Source: Candidatus Gastranaerophilales bacterium
GTDB lineage: Bacteria > Cyanobacteriota > Vampirovibrionia > Gastranaerophilales > Gastranaerophilaceae
Assembly: GCA_944326485.1 (NCBI GenBank)
Contig: CALVED010000009.1
Location: forward strand, 1-64,000
Length of the DNA: 64,000 bases
Reading direction: 5' to 3'
The notes beneath the pieces are model-generated. The model searched no databases, was not told where the DNA came from, and was given only the letters and a program-made list of their open reading frames with translations. Positions within the stretch are counted from its first letter, which is position 1. Each line of letters opens with the position of its first letter. A program made the translations under genes and the position numbers. This document shows, piece after piece, positions 36,385-47,216 of this stretch.

Positions 36385-37191
36385 ATGACAAAAGAACGAT
36401 TAGATAAAATATTAACAGATAAAGGCTATTTTGAAACAAAAAGTAAAGCACAAGCCGCAATAATGGCAGGAGATGTTAAAGTTAACGGTGTTGTAATAAC
36501 GAAATCAGGTTTTCCAATAGATTTAAATGATAAAACAAATTTTGAAATAAAAACAATGCCTTTTGTTTCTCGAGGCGGATTTAAGCTGGATAAAGCCATA
36601 AAAACCTTTAATATTAATCTTAATGGGAGAATTTGTCTTGATGCAGGTGCTTCTACCGGAGGTTTCACTGATTGTATGCTCCAAAATGGCGCAAAAAAAA
36701 TATATAGCGTTGATGTAGGTTATGGACAAATTGCGTGGAAATTAAGAACTAATGATAAAGTGAAAGTTATAGAAAAAATTAATATAAAAAATTGTGATAT
36801 TAATGATATTTATTCAGAAGGAGATGAGAAAGCAGACTTTCTTACAATGGATTTATCTTTTATCTCTATTAAAAAAGTTATTACAAATTTAATTAAACTA
36901 GCTGATGATAATTACTTTGAAATTGTATCTTTAATTAAACCTCAGTTTGAAGCAGGTAAAGAGCAAGTTGGAAAAAATGGTGTAGTAAAAGAAAAAGATA
37001 TTCATATAGAAGTCATAAACAATATTGTTGAATATTGTAAAACTTTAGATTTAATAATCAAAGGTTTAACATATTCACCAATAAAAGGGCCTAAAGGGAA
37101 TATAGAATATTTGATATTTCTATCAAATAAAGGAGAAAATGTTTTAATAAATATTGAAGAAACCGTTAATAATGCCCATATGAATACTTAA
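36385..37191 (+). CDS. tlyA: TlyA-family rRNA 2'-O-methyltransferase
   Basis: S4 RNA-binding domain (RLDKILTDKGYFETKSKAQA then GDVKVNG) followed by an FtsJ-like methyltransferase domain with the SAM loop CLDAGASTGGFTDCML, VDVGYGQIAW and DLSFISIKKV. 268 residues, normal. TlyA methylates 16S and 23S rRNA at cytidines. Its ATG directly follows the tatD stop, so the two are co-expressed. Confidence 0.93.
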   Translation: MTKERLDKILTDKGYFETKSKAQAAIMAGDVKVNGVVITKSGFPIDLNDKTNFEIKTMPFVSRGGFKLDKAIKTFNINLNGRICLDAGASTGGFTDCMLQNGAKKIYSVDVGYGQIAWKLRTNDKVKVIEKINIKNCDINDIYSEGDEKADFLTMDLSFISIKKVITNLIKLADDNYFEIVSLIKPQFEAGKEQVGKNGVVKEKDIHIEVINNIVEYCKTLDLIIKGLTYSPIKGPKGNIEYLIFLSNKGENVLINIEETVNNAHMNT

Positions 37192-37193
37192 AT

Positions 37194-37424
37194 TTACTGA
37201 TTAACAGCAAAATCAAGTTTTTGTTGCACAGGCTCTGCCTCAAATAAATCTCCTATATTACAGCCCAATGTTTCGCATAATCTATCCATATTTTCATATG
37301 AAGGTTGAGTTCTTCCACTTGCCCAAGAATATACTGTTTGCTGAGGCAAATTTAAAACTTTAGCTAACTTATATAAACTCCATCCTTTTTTTATTTTTAC
37401 TGTTTCTTTTAACTTTATCTTCAT
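37194..37424 (-). CDS. Small XRE-family transcriptional regulator
   Basis: A 76-residue protein that is mainly one helix-turn-helix: GWSLYKLAKVLNLPQQTVYS, WASGRTQPSYENMDRLCETL, then GCNIGDLFE. This is the Cro/C1 (XRE) type that binds DNA as a dimer. A GGAG ribosome site precedes the ATG. It is alone on the minus strand and its upstream side faces the 324-base gap before the TPR genes, so it could act on itself or on them (inference). Confidence 0.85.
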   Translation of the reverse strand: MKIKLKETVKIKKGWSLYKLAKVLNLPQQTVYSWASGRTQPSYENMDRLCETLGCNIGDLFEAEPVQQKLDFAVNQ

Positions 37425-37748
37425 TTCTCCTCCGCAAAATCAATAGTAAATTCTTTTTAATAATATTACTCAACAGATACATATAACATTATACACATGT
37501 TACAATTGTTAATATACTATTTCTATAAATTATCATTCAGTTAAATGACTAAAAAAATTTAATTTACTATAAAATATGTATTTTTTAACTAACATTAAAA
37601 TATCATACGTTTAATTTATTTTTTAAGAGGAATATTAATTTTATAATATATTTAAAAACTGGAACTTTTTAAAGAAATGTGTATATAATCTATAATGAAT
37701 AAATTGTTTTTTTAAATTGGCAAAAAAACAATAAAAGAGGATACTAAA
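37425..37748. other. AT-rich intergenic region between XRE regulator and TPR genes
   Basis: No open reading frame or RNA gene is seen. It contains upstream sites for both divergent genes. On the plus strand a TATAAT at 37684-37689 lies 17 bases downstream of GGAACT (37661-37666), which looks as much like an ECF-sigma -35 (GGAAC) as a sigma-70 one. An 8-base palindrome ACAATTGT lies near 37503 and might be an operator. All assignments here are weak. Confidence 0.4.
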
Positions 37749-38549
37749 ATGAAAAAAATTTTTATTGCCCTACTAATGTTATCAGTAATTACAACATTTG
37801 GAATACAAAGTGCAAATGCTATTACTGATAAAGAAGGGACAGGAATAATAAAAGCAGCAATTGCAAAATATAAAAATAAAAATTATCTTGGTTGCATTTC
37901 CGATTTAAGGATGTACGTAAAAAATGATCCAACCAGTGCTATAGCATGGTATTATTTGGGGAATTCCTATATGAATATAGCTATGAAAAGTGAAGCTCAT
38001 GAAGCATTTGATAGAGTTGTTCAAATAAATTCAGTACCAAAACTTACTTCATATTCTATTCAAGCAAAAATATGTATGGAAAATCCAACAAGATGCCAAT
38101 ATCAAGATTTTACATATGATGAAATTAATAAATTAAAAGCAGATCCGCTTAATTTCTTAGACCAATATTTTGCATCATTAAATCAAGATACAAGAAGTGC
38201 TGATGAAATTGAAATAGAAAGACTTATAGACGGGTACTACAATAACAATATTCATCCTTCTGCAAAAGATTTTATTATGCAAGAAAAAGCAAAAATGAAA
38301 CAATTGGAAATCAACGCAAACAAAGCAAGTATTGATTCACCTGATAAAATGGCAAATGCAATAGAAAATATGAAAAGAAATACTGAAATAAAGAATCTTG
38401 CCATGATTCTTGAAACAACAAATAATCAATCAAAAAATAGCAATAATCTAATGAATTATTATCAAACTGAAAATGTTGATAATACAAAGATGACACCTGA
38501 AATGATACAAACAATGATGATGTCAAATATGATGTTAATGCCTAATTAA
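37749..38549 (+). CDS. Exported TPR-repeat protein
   Basis: 266 residues with a signal peptide (MKKIFIALLMLSVITTFGIQ, cut at about ANA). TPR-like helices follow (YLGCISDLRMYVKNDPTSAI, AWYYLGNSYMNIAMKSEAHE). The second half is helical and Asn/Met-rich, ending with several Met near the C-terminus (MIQTMMMSNMMLM). It probably works as a periplasmic protein-binding scaffold. AAGAGGA precedes the ATG. One base separates it from the next TPR gene. Confidence 0.75.
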   Translation: MKKIFIALLMLSVITTFGIQSANAITDKEGTGIIKAAIAKYKNKNYLGCISDLRMYVKNDPTSAIAWYYLGNSYMNIAMKSEAHEAFDRVVQINSVPKLTSYSIQAKICMENPTRCQYQDFTYDEINKLKADPLNFLDQYFASLNQDTRSADEIEIERLIDGYYNNNIHPSAKDFIMQEKAKMKQLEINANKASIDSPDKMANAIENMKRNTEIKNLAMILETTNNQSKNSNNLMNYYQTENVDNTKMTPEMIQTMMMSNMMLMPN

Positions 38550-38550
38550 T

Positions 38551-39228
38551 ATGAATAAAAAAGAGATTGAAGAACTTTTTTATATTAAAAAAGAATACTC
38601 CAAGATAAAAGAATTATTAATAAATTCAGAAGAATCTTGGAGTTTCAATATTTTAGGAAAAATTAATTTAGAAGAAGCAAACTATAATAATGCATATAGT
38701 TTTTTTCTTAAAGCAAACAATATATCAGGATGCGGTTATTGCAAATTTTTAGAAGGTAAAATAGAAGAAGCAAAAGAGATTTTAATATTATTAAAAGATT
38801 CTTCTCCTTTTGTTAATTGGATATTATTTTTAATAGATTTATGCACTAGCATTAAAGATATTTACCCCACCTATTTTCAAATAAGAAATTTTTATGAACA
38901 AGATTTGGAAATGCTATTTATAGCGAAACAATATGAAATAATAAAAAAAATACTAAACAAAAATTATTTTCTTGAAAAATTTAACAGAGAAATTTATAAA
39001 TACAGTGCAAGAGTTTTAAAAAATAATACATATGAAAAAGAAGCAGAAATATTATTAAAAAAAAGTTTAGATATATGTTATAAAGACCCAGAAACACATT
39101 ATATGCTTGGAGAAATATATTTAAATCAGGATAAAAAAGAAGAAGCAATAAAAGAATTTAAAAAAGCAAATGAAGTTAATCAGGGATACAATCCTGCAAA
39201 TGATAGATTGAAAGATTTATGCAACTAA
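38551..39228 (+). CDS. Cytoplasmic TPR-repeat protein
   Basis: 225 residues without signal peptide. Helical repeats run throughout; the clearest TPR is at the end (PETHYMLGEIYLNQDKKEEA then IKEFKKANEVNQGY). It begins one base after the upstream TPR gene, so they form an operon, one product outside and one inside the inner membrane. It precedes clpC by 62 bases. Partner unknown. Confidence 0.7.
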   Translation: MNKKEIEELFYIKKEYSKIKELLINSEESWSFNILGKINLEEANYNNAYSFFLKANNISGCGYCKFLEGKIEEAKEILILLKDSSPFVNWILFLIDLCTSIKDIYPTYFQIRNFYEQDLEMLFIAKQYEIIKKILNKNYFLEKFNREIYKYSARVLKNNTYEKEAEILLKKSLDICYKDPETHYMLGEIYLNQDKKEEAIKEFKKANEVNQGYNPANDRLKDLCN

Positions 39229-39290
39229 TTGTATAATTTATATTATGGTGTAAAATAAATATATAGAGTCTTATTAGGAGAAGTAAAGCA

Positions 39291-41735
39291 ATGTTTGAAC
39301 GTTTTACGGAAAAGGCTATAAAAGTAATAATGCTTGCACAAGAAGAAGCAAGAAGACTAGGTCATAATTTTGTAGGTACAGAACAAGTATTACTAGGTTT
39401 AATAGGCGAAGGCACCGGAGTTGCTGCAAAGACATTAAAGGCAATGGGGGTAACGCTAAAAGATGCCAGAGTAGAAGTTGAAAAAATTATAGGCAGAGGT
39501 TCAGGCTTTGTTGCGGTAGAAATTCCTTTTACGCCAAGAGCAAAAAGAGTCCTTGAACTATCTTGGGATGAAGCAAGACAACTTGGACACAATTATATAG
39601 GTACAGAGCACCTGCTTTTAGGTTTAATAAGAGAAGGCGAAGGTGTTGCTGCAAGAGTATTAGAAAATTTAGGTGTAGATTTAAATAAAGTAAGAAGTAA
39701 TGTAATTAAAATGCTTGGCGAAACAAAACCAACCCAAGCCGCATCTACATCTTCATCATCTTCAGGAAAAACAAAAACACCAAGTCTTGATGAATTTGGA
39801 ACAGATTTAACACTGGCAGCTCAAGAACAACGTTTAGATCCTGTTGTTGGCAGAGAAAAAGAAATTGAGCGTGTTATACAAATTCTTGCGAGAAGAACTA
39901 AGAACAATCCTGTTCTTTTAGGTGAGCCTGGTGTTGGAAAAACCGCAGTTGTGGAAGGTTTAGCTGCAAGAATAGTTAATTCTGAAGTTCCGGATATTTT
40001 AGAAGGCAAAAAAGTTATTCAACTTGATATGGGATTACTAGTTGCCGGTACAAAATACAGAGGTGAATTTGAAGAACGTCTTAAAAAGATTATGGATGAA
40101 ATTCGTCAAGCCGGAAATATTATTCTTATTATAGACGAAATGCATACTCTTATTGGTGCAGGTGCTGCAGAAGGTGCAATTGATGCAGCTAACATATTAA
40201 AACCGGCACTATCAAGAGGAGAAATTCAAGTAATTGGTGCAACAACACTTGAAGAATACAGAAAATATGTAGAGAAAGATTCAGCACTGGAAAGAAGATT
40301 CCAACCTATTATAATTGAAGAACCTTCTGTTGAAGATACTATAGAAATTATAAAAGGTTTAAAACCAAAATATGAAGAACATCACAAATTAAAAATTTCT
40401 GATGAAGCAATTGTGGCTGCAACTGAACTTTCATACAAATATATAACAGATAGATTTCTTCCTGATAAAGCTATAGATATTATAGATGAAGCAGCATCAA
40501 AATTAAGAATTCAAACCAGTGCCCTTCCTCCCGAAGGCAAAGAACTGGAAAAACAATTAAAAGCAGTTATAAAACAAAAAGAAGATGCTATAAGAAATCA
40601 AGAATTTGAAACTGCATCAAATCTTAGAGATGATGAAGCTGATTTAAAAGAAAAAATCAGGGAATTATCTGTAAAATGGCGTGAAGATAATGAAGAAAAT
40701 AAGCCAACAGTAACTGCAGAACAGGTTGCTCAAGTTGTCAGCATGATGACAGGTATACCTACAACAAAAATAACCGAAGGTGAAAGTGAAAGACTACTAA
40801 AACTAGAAGAAACACTTCACAAAAGGGTTATAGGTCAAGACCAAGCTGTTGTAGCACTATCAAAAGCGATTAGACGTGCCAGAGTAGGTTTAAAATCACC
40901 GAATAGACCAATTGGAAGTTTTATCTTCTCAGGGCCTACCGGTGTTGGTAAAACAGAGCTTGCAAAGGCTTTAGCTGAAGCTGTTTTCGGAAGTGAAGAT
41001 AATATGATTCGTGTTGATATGTCAGAATTTATGGAAAAACATTCAACAGCAAAATTAATAGGTTCACCTCCAGGCTATGTTGGCTATGATGATGGCGGTC
41101 ATTTAACTGAATTAATAAGAAAGAAACCATACAGTGTTATTCTTTTTGATGAAATTGAAAAAGCTCATCCTGATGTATTTAATATAATGCTTCAAATATT
41201 GGATGATGGCCGTTTAACTGATTCAAAAGGAAGACATATAAACTTTAAGAATACAATTATAATTATGACAAGCAACGTTGGTGCAAGTATGATTACAACA
41301 ACAAGCAGACTTGGATTTTCAGTTGCTAATGACGAACAAAAAGATAAATACGAACATCTAAAAGAAACCGTTATGGAAGAAATGAAAAAAGCATTCAGAC
41401 CGGAATTTCTCAACAGAATAGATGATATTATTGTATTTGCACACTTATCAAAACCAGAAATTCGTCAAATTGTTGACTTAATGCTAAATGATTTATTCAA
41501 ACGTCTAGCTTCTCAGAACTTGAAAGTTGAAGTTACCGATGAAGTAAAAGATTACTTAGGCGAAGCTGGATATTCTGAAGCATACGGCGCAAGACCATTA
41601 AGACGTTTAATTCAAAAACGTATTGAAGATGGACTTGCTGAAGAAATTCTTTCAGGTAAGTATACTGCCGGTGATACAATTGTACTTAAACTAAAAGATC
41701 AAAAAATTGTTTTTGATTCAAAAAAAAGTGAATAA
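39291..41735 (+). CDS. clpC: ATP-dependent Clp protease ATPase subunit ClpC
   Basis: Hexameric AAA+ unfoldase that feeds ClpP. 814 residues: two Clp-N repeats ([20 protein letters not shown] and [20 protein letters not shown]), first AAA with GEPGVGKT and [10 protein letters not shown], a UVR-type middle motif ([20 protein letters not shown]) that marks ClpC rather than ClpB or ClpA, and second AAA with GPTGVGKT and [13 protein letters not shown], then a GARPLRR sensor 2. ClpC is the housekeeping form in cyanobacteria and plastids. AGGAG lies before the ATG; a strong terminator follows. Confidence 0.97.
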   Translation: MFERFTEKAIKVIMLAQEEARRLGHNFVGTEQVLLGLIGEGTGVAAKTLKAMGVTLKDARVEVEKIIGRGSGFVAVEIPFTPRAKRVLELSWDEARQLGHNYIGTEHLLLGLIREGEGVAARVLENLGVDLNKVRSNVIKMLGETKPTQAASTSSSSSGKTKTPSLDEFGTDLTLAAQEQRLDPVVGREKEIERVIQILARRTKNNPVLLGEPGVGKTAVVEGLAARIVNSEVPDILEGKKVIQLDMGLLVAGTKYRGEFEERLKKIMDEIRQAGNIILIIDEMHTLIGAGAAEGAIDAANILKPALSRGEIQVIGATTLEEYRKYVEKDSALERRFQPIIIEEPSVEDTIEIIKGLKPKYEEHHKLKISDEAIVAATELSYKYITDRFLPDKAIDIIDEAASKLRIQTSALPPEGKELEKQLKAVIKQKEDAIRNQEFETASNLRDDEADLKEKIRELSVKWREDNEENKPTVTAEQVAQVVSMMTGIPTTKITEGESERLLKLEETLHKRVIGQDQAVVALSKAIRRARVGLKSPNRPIGSFIFSGPTGVGKTELAKALAEAVFGSEDNMIRVDMSEFMEKHSTAKLIGSPPGYVGYDDGGHLTELIRKKPYSVILFDEIEKAHPDVFNIMLQILDDGRLTDSKGRHINFKNTIIIMTSNVGASMITTTSRLGFSVANDEQKDKYEHLKETVMEEMKKAFRPEFLNRIDDIIVFAHLSKPEIRQIVDLMLNDLFKRLASQNLKVEVTDEVKDYLGEAGYSEAYGARPLRRLIQKRIEDGLAEEILSGKYTAGDTIVLKLKDQKIVFDSKKSE

Positions 41736-41753
41736 ATCAAATAAAAATTATTA

Positions 41754-41783
41754 AAAAAACGACCTCAAAAAAGGTCGTTTTTT
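41754..41783 (+). terminator. Rho-independent terminator after clpC
   Basis: A 12-bp perfect stem (AAAAAACGACCT / AGGTCGTTTTTT) around a six-base loop (caaaaa), followed by more T. Confidence 0.93.
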
Positions 41784-41834
41784 TAATAATTCAGGGGGCT
41801 TTTTTTTTACAAAAAAAAATGATATAATAATGGC

Positions 41835-41885
41835 ATGAGAAAAATATTATTAAACTGTTTATCTTCTTATTCATCTGACACATGA
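41835..41885 (+). CDS. Candidate leaderless 16-residue leader peptide
   Basis: ATG at 41835 lies 6 bases after an extended -10 (TGa then TATAAT, 41823-41828), so the transcript would begin at the start codon. The peptide would be MRKILLNCLSSYSSDT, and its TGA falls in the loop of the terminator-like hairpin that follows. The layout is that of an attenuator leader peptide, but the peptide shows no run of one amino acid. It is upstream of the small membrane protein gene at 41950. Speculative. Confidence 0.35.
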   Translation: MRKILLNCLSSYSSDT

Positions 41886-41904
41886 AGTGAGTGTCTGATT
41901 TTTT
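41873..41904 (+). promoter_or_regulatory. Terminator-like hairpin (possible attenuator)
   Basis: Stem ATCTGACAC / GTGTCTGAT with one mismatch around a nine-base loop, followed by six T (41899-41904). It would stop a transcript begun at about 41835 after some 70 bases, before the gene at 41950. Confidence 0.55.
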
Positions 41905-41949
41905 AGTGTAATTTTATTTAATTTTAAGAAGAAGAAAAGGCGGTTTTGT

Positions 41950-42177
41950 ATGCATAAGTTTGCTACGTGTTTTTCAGTAATATTTTTATTACTATCAATT
42001 ATAATGCTTTTTAGCGTTTTATATTTTAATATGCCATTTATATTAAATGGAAATAGAATTGTATTATTTATATTTCTAAATTCAATAATGCTAGTAGGTG
42101 TTGGTATTTTCTTTATGATGTTCAAAGAAAGAATAATACTTTATTTTGAAAATTATAGAAGAGAAAAACAAATTTAG
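41950..42177 (+). CDS. Small two-helix membrane protein
   Basis: 75 residues, two membrane helices (CFSVIFLLLSIIMLFSVLYF and VLFIFLNSIMLVGVGIFFMM) and a basic C-terminal tail (ENYRREKQI) expected in the cytoplasm. AAAGGCGG lies about 8 bases before the ATG. It overlaps the lipA stop by 4 bases in convergent order. No family is recognised. It sits behind a promoter, a tiny open frame and a terminator-like hairpin, so expression may be conditional. Confidence 0.6.
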   Translation: MHKFATCFSVIFLLLSIIMLFSVLYFNMPFILNGNRIVLFIFLNSIMLVGVGIFFMMFKERIILYFENYRREKQI

Positions 42178-43031
42178 AAATTAAATAATTCTTTAGCCTT
42201 ATAAGAACTTCTTGTCAAAGGTGAAAAGGATGTATGTTTAATACCTATTTTTTTAGCAATTTCAGATAGTTCCTGATATTCAGAAGGTTCATAATATTTT
42301 GCAACTTCTAAATGTTTTTTAGAAGGAGCAATATATTGACCAATTGTAACAATATCACAATTTATTTTAGCCAAATCTTCAAATACAGAAATAAGTTCAT
42401 CTTTTGTCTCTCCGAGTCCAACCATTAAACCGGTTTTTGTTAATATATTAGATTTTTCTTTAATATATTTTAGAAAATCTAAAGAACGATAATAATCAGC
42501 TTGAGGTCGAGCTTTTTTATATAAAGAAGGGACTGTTTCTATATTATGATTAAACACATCGGGACCAGCATCAATAACAACGTCAATACTATTATGGTTA
42601 CCCTTAAAATCAGGCGTTAACACTTCTATTTTAACCTCTGAATTAATTTTTCTAATTTCATAAATAACACTAGCAAAATGATGTGCTCCGCCATCAAACA
42701 GATCATCACGAGTGACCGAAGTTATAACAACATAATTTAGACCTAATTTTAAAACAGCATCAGCTATTTTTAGAGGTTCAAATTTATCTATAGGTTCAGG
42801 TTCTGCACAACTTATATTACAAAATCTGCAATTTCTTGTACAGTTATTTCCCATAATAAGGAAAGTTGCAGTATTATTAGCATAACATTCACATTTATTA
42901 GGGCATCTGGCAGCTTCACATACTGTATTTAAACAATTAGAACGTAGAATTTTTCTTACTGTTTTTGTTTTTTCAGTATCAATAATACCTTTCTTCAAAT
43001 AATCAGGTAATCTTTGCATAGCTAAACTCAC
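42174..43031 (-). CDS. lipA: Lipoyl synthase
   Basis: Radical SAM enzyme inserting two sulphurs into octanoyl groups on lipoyl domains. 285 residues. The auxiliary cluster is in VCEAARCPNKCECY (CxxxxCxxxxxC pattern), the radical SAM cluster in CTRNCRFCNI, with TSVTRDDLFDGGAHHFASVI, VFNHNIETVPSLY and MVGLGETKDE. The C-terminal RSSYKAKE holds the Ser that ligates the auxiliary cluster. It starts directly at the end of ahcY. No lipB or lipoylated enzyme gene is in the window. Confidence 0.95.
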   Translation of the reverse strand: MSLAMQRLPDYLKKGIIDTEKTKTVRKILRSNCLNTVCEAARCPNKCECYANNTATFLIMGNNCTRNCRFCNISCAEPEPIDKFEPLKIADAVLKLGLNYVVITSVTRDDLFDGGAHHFASVIYEIRKINSEVKIEVLTPDFKGNHNSIDVVIDAGPDVFNHNIETVPSLYKKARPQADYYRSLDFLKYIKEKSNILTKTGLMVGLGETKDELISVFEDLAKINCDIVTIGQYIAPSKKHLEVAKYYEPSEYQELSEIAKKIGIKHTSFSPLTRSSYKAKELFNF

Positions 43032-44379
<1,348 letters not shown>

Positions 44380-44399
44380 CATAATTAGGAGAGGATATA

Positions 44400-45344
44400 A
44401 TGACATCTGATTATATAAGATATAATAATATTGAATATGTTATGCCATTTTTGTTTTGTAATGATATATTTATTCCATTACTTGATAAATTATTAGAAGA
44501 AGAACACAATCCAATAAGATATGTATATGGCACTGTTAGGTGTGCTTGGGCCGGAGGGAGACCTTCCTCAATTAATATTCTGTCACTTAACGGAATTAAC
44601 AATTATTTAAACAGAATAAAAAAATATAATGTTATTCCTGTTTTCACATTCAACTCAAGTTCACAAGACAAAGACATATTGAATAATGAATTTTGCAATA
44701 ATTTATTAGATATTGCATATAGTAATAATTCTCAATTCATTGTTGCTACAGATATGTTATATAATCATATAAAAGCAAGATACAAAGATGCAAAAATGGT
44801 GTGTTCAGTTATAAATCCTCATTTAAAATATATAGAATCTATGCTTTTTAATGAAACTCAATTTTATAAAAGAATGCTTGATAAATATGAAATAGTTGTA
44901 GTAAGACCAGAATGGTCAATAGAAAATGCTGATAAAATTGATAAATTAATTCCTGATATAGAAAGAATAGAAGTATTAATCAATCAAAGATGCCATTTCA
45001 ATTGTAAGTCTGCCAAACTTCATTATAATTTACATGAACAAATTGAAGCAGGTACTTTAGATCAAAATGAATACAATAAAAAAATTATTCAAATTTGTCC
45101 TAAATACAAATCTGAATATAAATCTGTCTATATGGAAGACGAAATAGTAGAAAAACTTGTTGACAAAGGAGTGAAACTATTCAAACTTCAAGGAAGAGAT
45201 TTACCTTTTGAAACTTTGTTTGATGATTTATATAATTTCATCTTTAATAAAAAGTATTCAAAGGATGAACTTTTAAACAAAGCTAATAATATATGTGCAA
45301 AGCTAATACAAGAGAATAAAATAGCTCAATTAAATTTAATATAA
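44400..45344 (+). CDS. Peptidase U32/UbiV-like TIM-barrel protein (tentative)
   Basis: 314 residues, not firmly recognised. The order of strands and a Cys pair followed by His in VLINQRCHFNCKSAKLHYN recall the [4Fe-4S] site 'VNEGCLxxCPFRxxH' of the U32/UbiU-UbiV group; other Cys lie at CPKYKSEY and near the N-terminus (RCAWAGGRPSS). VVVRPEWSIENADKIDKL before it fits the barrel strand that leads to the cluster. No signal peptide. It is divergent from ahcY and convergent with the glyoxalase gene (stop codons adjoin). The reaction is unknown; radical or hydroxylase roles known in UbiU/V should not be assumed. Confidence 0.5.
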   Translation: MTSDYIRYNNIEYVMPFLFCNDIFIPLLDKLLEEEHNPIRYVYGTVRCAWAGGRPSSINILSLNGINNYLNRIKKYNVIPVFTFNSSSQDKDILNNEFCNNLLDIAYSNNSQFIVATDMLYNHIKARYKDAKMVCSVINPHLKYIESMLFNETQFYKRMLDKYEIVVVRPEWSIENADKIDKLIPDIERIEVLINQRCHFNCKSAKLHYNLHEQIEAGTLDQNEYNKKIIQICPKYKSEYKSVYMEDEIVEKLVDKGVKLFKLQGRDLPFETLFDDLYNFIFNKKYSKDELLNKANNICAKLIQENKIAQLNLI

Positions 45345-45740
45345 TCAACCTTGAATTAATTCTATTTCATTTCCATCTGGGTCTTTAATAAAAGCTACAC
45401 ATAAAAATTGGTTATTTCCATTTGAATCTTTCAATTCTAAATCAAAAGGTTCATATAAAAATTCATAGCCCATTTTTTTAACTTTTTCAGTTACTTCTTG
45501 CATATTTTTTGTTTGAAAAGCAAAGTGACCAAAAGCATTTCCATTTTTATAACCATCTTTTGGTGTTTCATAATTATATGTTAATTCTATTTGACAATCA
45601 TTTTCATCTTCACCTAAAAAATATAAATCGCAATCTTCAAGTGAATTTTTTTTAATAAGTTTCAGACCTATAAAGTCAATATAAAATTTTAGAGATTCTT
45701 CTATATTTTTAACGCGTATCATAGAATGCAAAAATTTCAT
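45345..45740 (-). CDS. gloA: Glyoxalase I-like metalloenzyme
   Basis: 131 residues, VOC fold. Metal ligands are in place: His in LHSMIRV, Glu in CQIELTYN, His in FGHFAFQ, Glu in GNEIELIQG. This is the lactoylglutathione-lyase arrangement, which isomerises the hemithioacetal of methylglyoxal. The thiol used in this lineage is not known. Standard length. Confidence 0.85.
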   Translation of the reverse strand: MKFLHSMIRVKNIEESLKFYIDFIGLKLIKKNSLEDCDLYFLGEDENDCQIELTYNYETPKDGYKNGNAFGHFAFQTKNMQEVTEKVKKMGYEFLYEPFDLELKDSNGNNQFLCVAFIKDPDGNEIELIQG

Positions 45741-45784
45741 AAATTGCTCCTTTTTAACTACAATTAAATTATATCAAAAACACA

Positions 45785-46468
45785 TCATTTTGCAGTTAAT
45801 AAAGCATCTCCTTCATTATCAAAAGTAAACTCTACCATTTCATTATCTTTTGGCATTTCTATATTTTTAACAATTTCAGGTTCTGATATATTTTTAGCAA
45901 ATGATTCACTCATATAACTAAATCCCATATATACAGAGACTAAAATAAGTGTTGAAATCATAAATCCAATTACAATTGCAGCTCGTTTATATACACTATC
46001 AAATGAATATTTATTTTCTTCCTGCAATTTTTTTATTATTTTTTTGGAATAATTTAAGTTCAAATTATCTTTATAATTATCAAAAGAATTTTTAATATTA
46101 TTTTTTAATCCATAAGCATTTGCAAGTTCTTTTCGTGCAGATTTTGATTTCAATAAATACTTTCTAAACTTAATACTATCGTCATAAGATAATTCATCAT
46201 CAATATAAGGAGAAATATTTTTATAGAATAATTCATACTCTCTAATATTAAATACTTGATTAGATTCAATTCGCTCAAATTCATTCAATAATTTTTCATA
46301 TTCAAAATGAAGATTCTTTATAATTTCTTTCATTTCTAAATATTTATTATAACAATCAGAACAATATTGGAAATGATATTCAACAAAAGCTCTATCTTCA
46401 TCATTAAGCTTATTTTCAATATATAAAAAAAGCATTGAAACAACTTTTTTACAAACAAATTTATTCAA
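45785..46468 (-). CDS. Anti-sigma factor with zinc-finger domain
   Basis: 227 residues. The N-terminal ZAS-type motif is HFQYCSDCYNKY (HxxxCxxC) with an earlier Cys, followed by a helical middle, one membrane helix near residues 163-184 (AAIVIGFMISTLILVSVYMG) and a short outer domain. It would hold the ECF sigma factor encoded 12 bases upstream until an envelope signal releases it. The two genes are surely one operon. Confidence 0.8.
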   Translation of the reverse strand: MNKFVCKKVVSMLFLYIENKLNDEDRAFVEYHFQYCSDCYNKYLEMKEIIKNLHFEYEKLLNEFERIESNQVFNIREYELFYKNISPYIDDELSYDDSIKFRKYLLKSKSARKELANAYGLKNNIKNSFDNYKDNLNLNYSKKIIKKLQEENKYSFDSVYKRAAIVIGFMISTLILVSVYMGFSYMSESFAKNISEPEIVKNIEMPKDNEMVEFTFDNEGDALLTAK

Positions 46469-46480
46469 ATTTAGTCTCCT

Positions 46481-47056
46481 TTAATGTAAATAAGGTTTTA
46501 GGCATTCTTGCATTTTATTTCTGGCACGAGCAATTCGTGATTTTACTGTACCAACATTTGTTTTTGTTATTTTAGCAATTTCTTCATAACTCAAGCCTTG
46601 TAGTTCTCTGAGGATAATAACCAATCTAAAATGTTCAGGAAGCTGACATATAGTTTCTCTAATAACATCAGTAAGCTCTTTATTGAGAGTTTTATCATCA
46701 GGCTTTGTCGTATTATCACAAATATGAAGAATACAATTATCACTATTTTCATCATTTAGCCAATAAGAATCTATAGAAACAGAATCTAAAGTTCTTTGTT
46801 TTTTTCTTAGTTCATCATAAAAAAGATTAGAAACTATTTGACTAAGCCAAGATTTAAAAAGCTTAGGATTTTTCAGTGTCTTTATATTTTTAGACATTCT
46901 AAAGAGGGCTTCTTGGGTCAAATCAGAAATATTTTCTTTTTTGGCACCTAAGTAACAAAATGATGCATATATATTTTTTTGTTCTCGCTTTATAATTTCT
47001 TCTAAAGCGTCATAATTATCTTCTTGAGCTGTACAAATAAGATCATACAGATTCAT
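46481..47056 (-). CDS. ECF (sigma-70 family, RpoE-like) sigma factor
   Basis: 191 residues from the ATG at 47056; a TTG 11 codons earlier is possible but adds a Lys-rich lead not typical of the family. Region 2 is seen in DLTQEALFRMSKNIKTLKNP and FKSWLSQIVSNLFYDELRKK. Region 4 is the helix-turn-helix LPEHFRLVIILRELQGLSYE then EIAKITKTNVGTVKSRIARA. It is followed by its anti-sigma gene. Its targets are unknown; a GGAACT element upstream of the TPR operon at 37661 is one candidate site. Confidence 0.9.
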   Translation of the reverse strand: MNLYDLICTAQEDNYDALEEIIKREQKNIYASFCYLGAKKENISDLTQEALFRMSKNIKTLKNPKLFKSWLSQIVSNLFYDELRKKQRTLDSVSIDSYWLNDENSDNCILHICDNTTKPDDKTLNKELTDVIRETICQLPEHFRLVIILRELQGLSYEEIAKITKTNVGTVKSRIARARNKMQECLKPYLH

Positions 47057-47216
47057 TTCTTTATATTTTTTTTTAGATATACCTCTCAAGTATAATACCC
47101 CTGTAAATTAATGTTTCTTTTTTATATAATTAAAAGATAAGTAAAATAAAAAGCTTCGACTATAACCTACATAACATAATCAATTAGGTATATAAGAAAA
47201 TACATAAAGTACTATT

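Noticed and set aside
47090-47216. TPP riboswitch upstream of the thiE-like gene
   Set aside because: The conserved CUGAGA and related core elements are not found.
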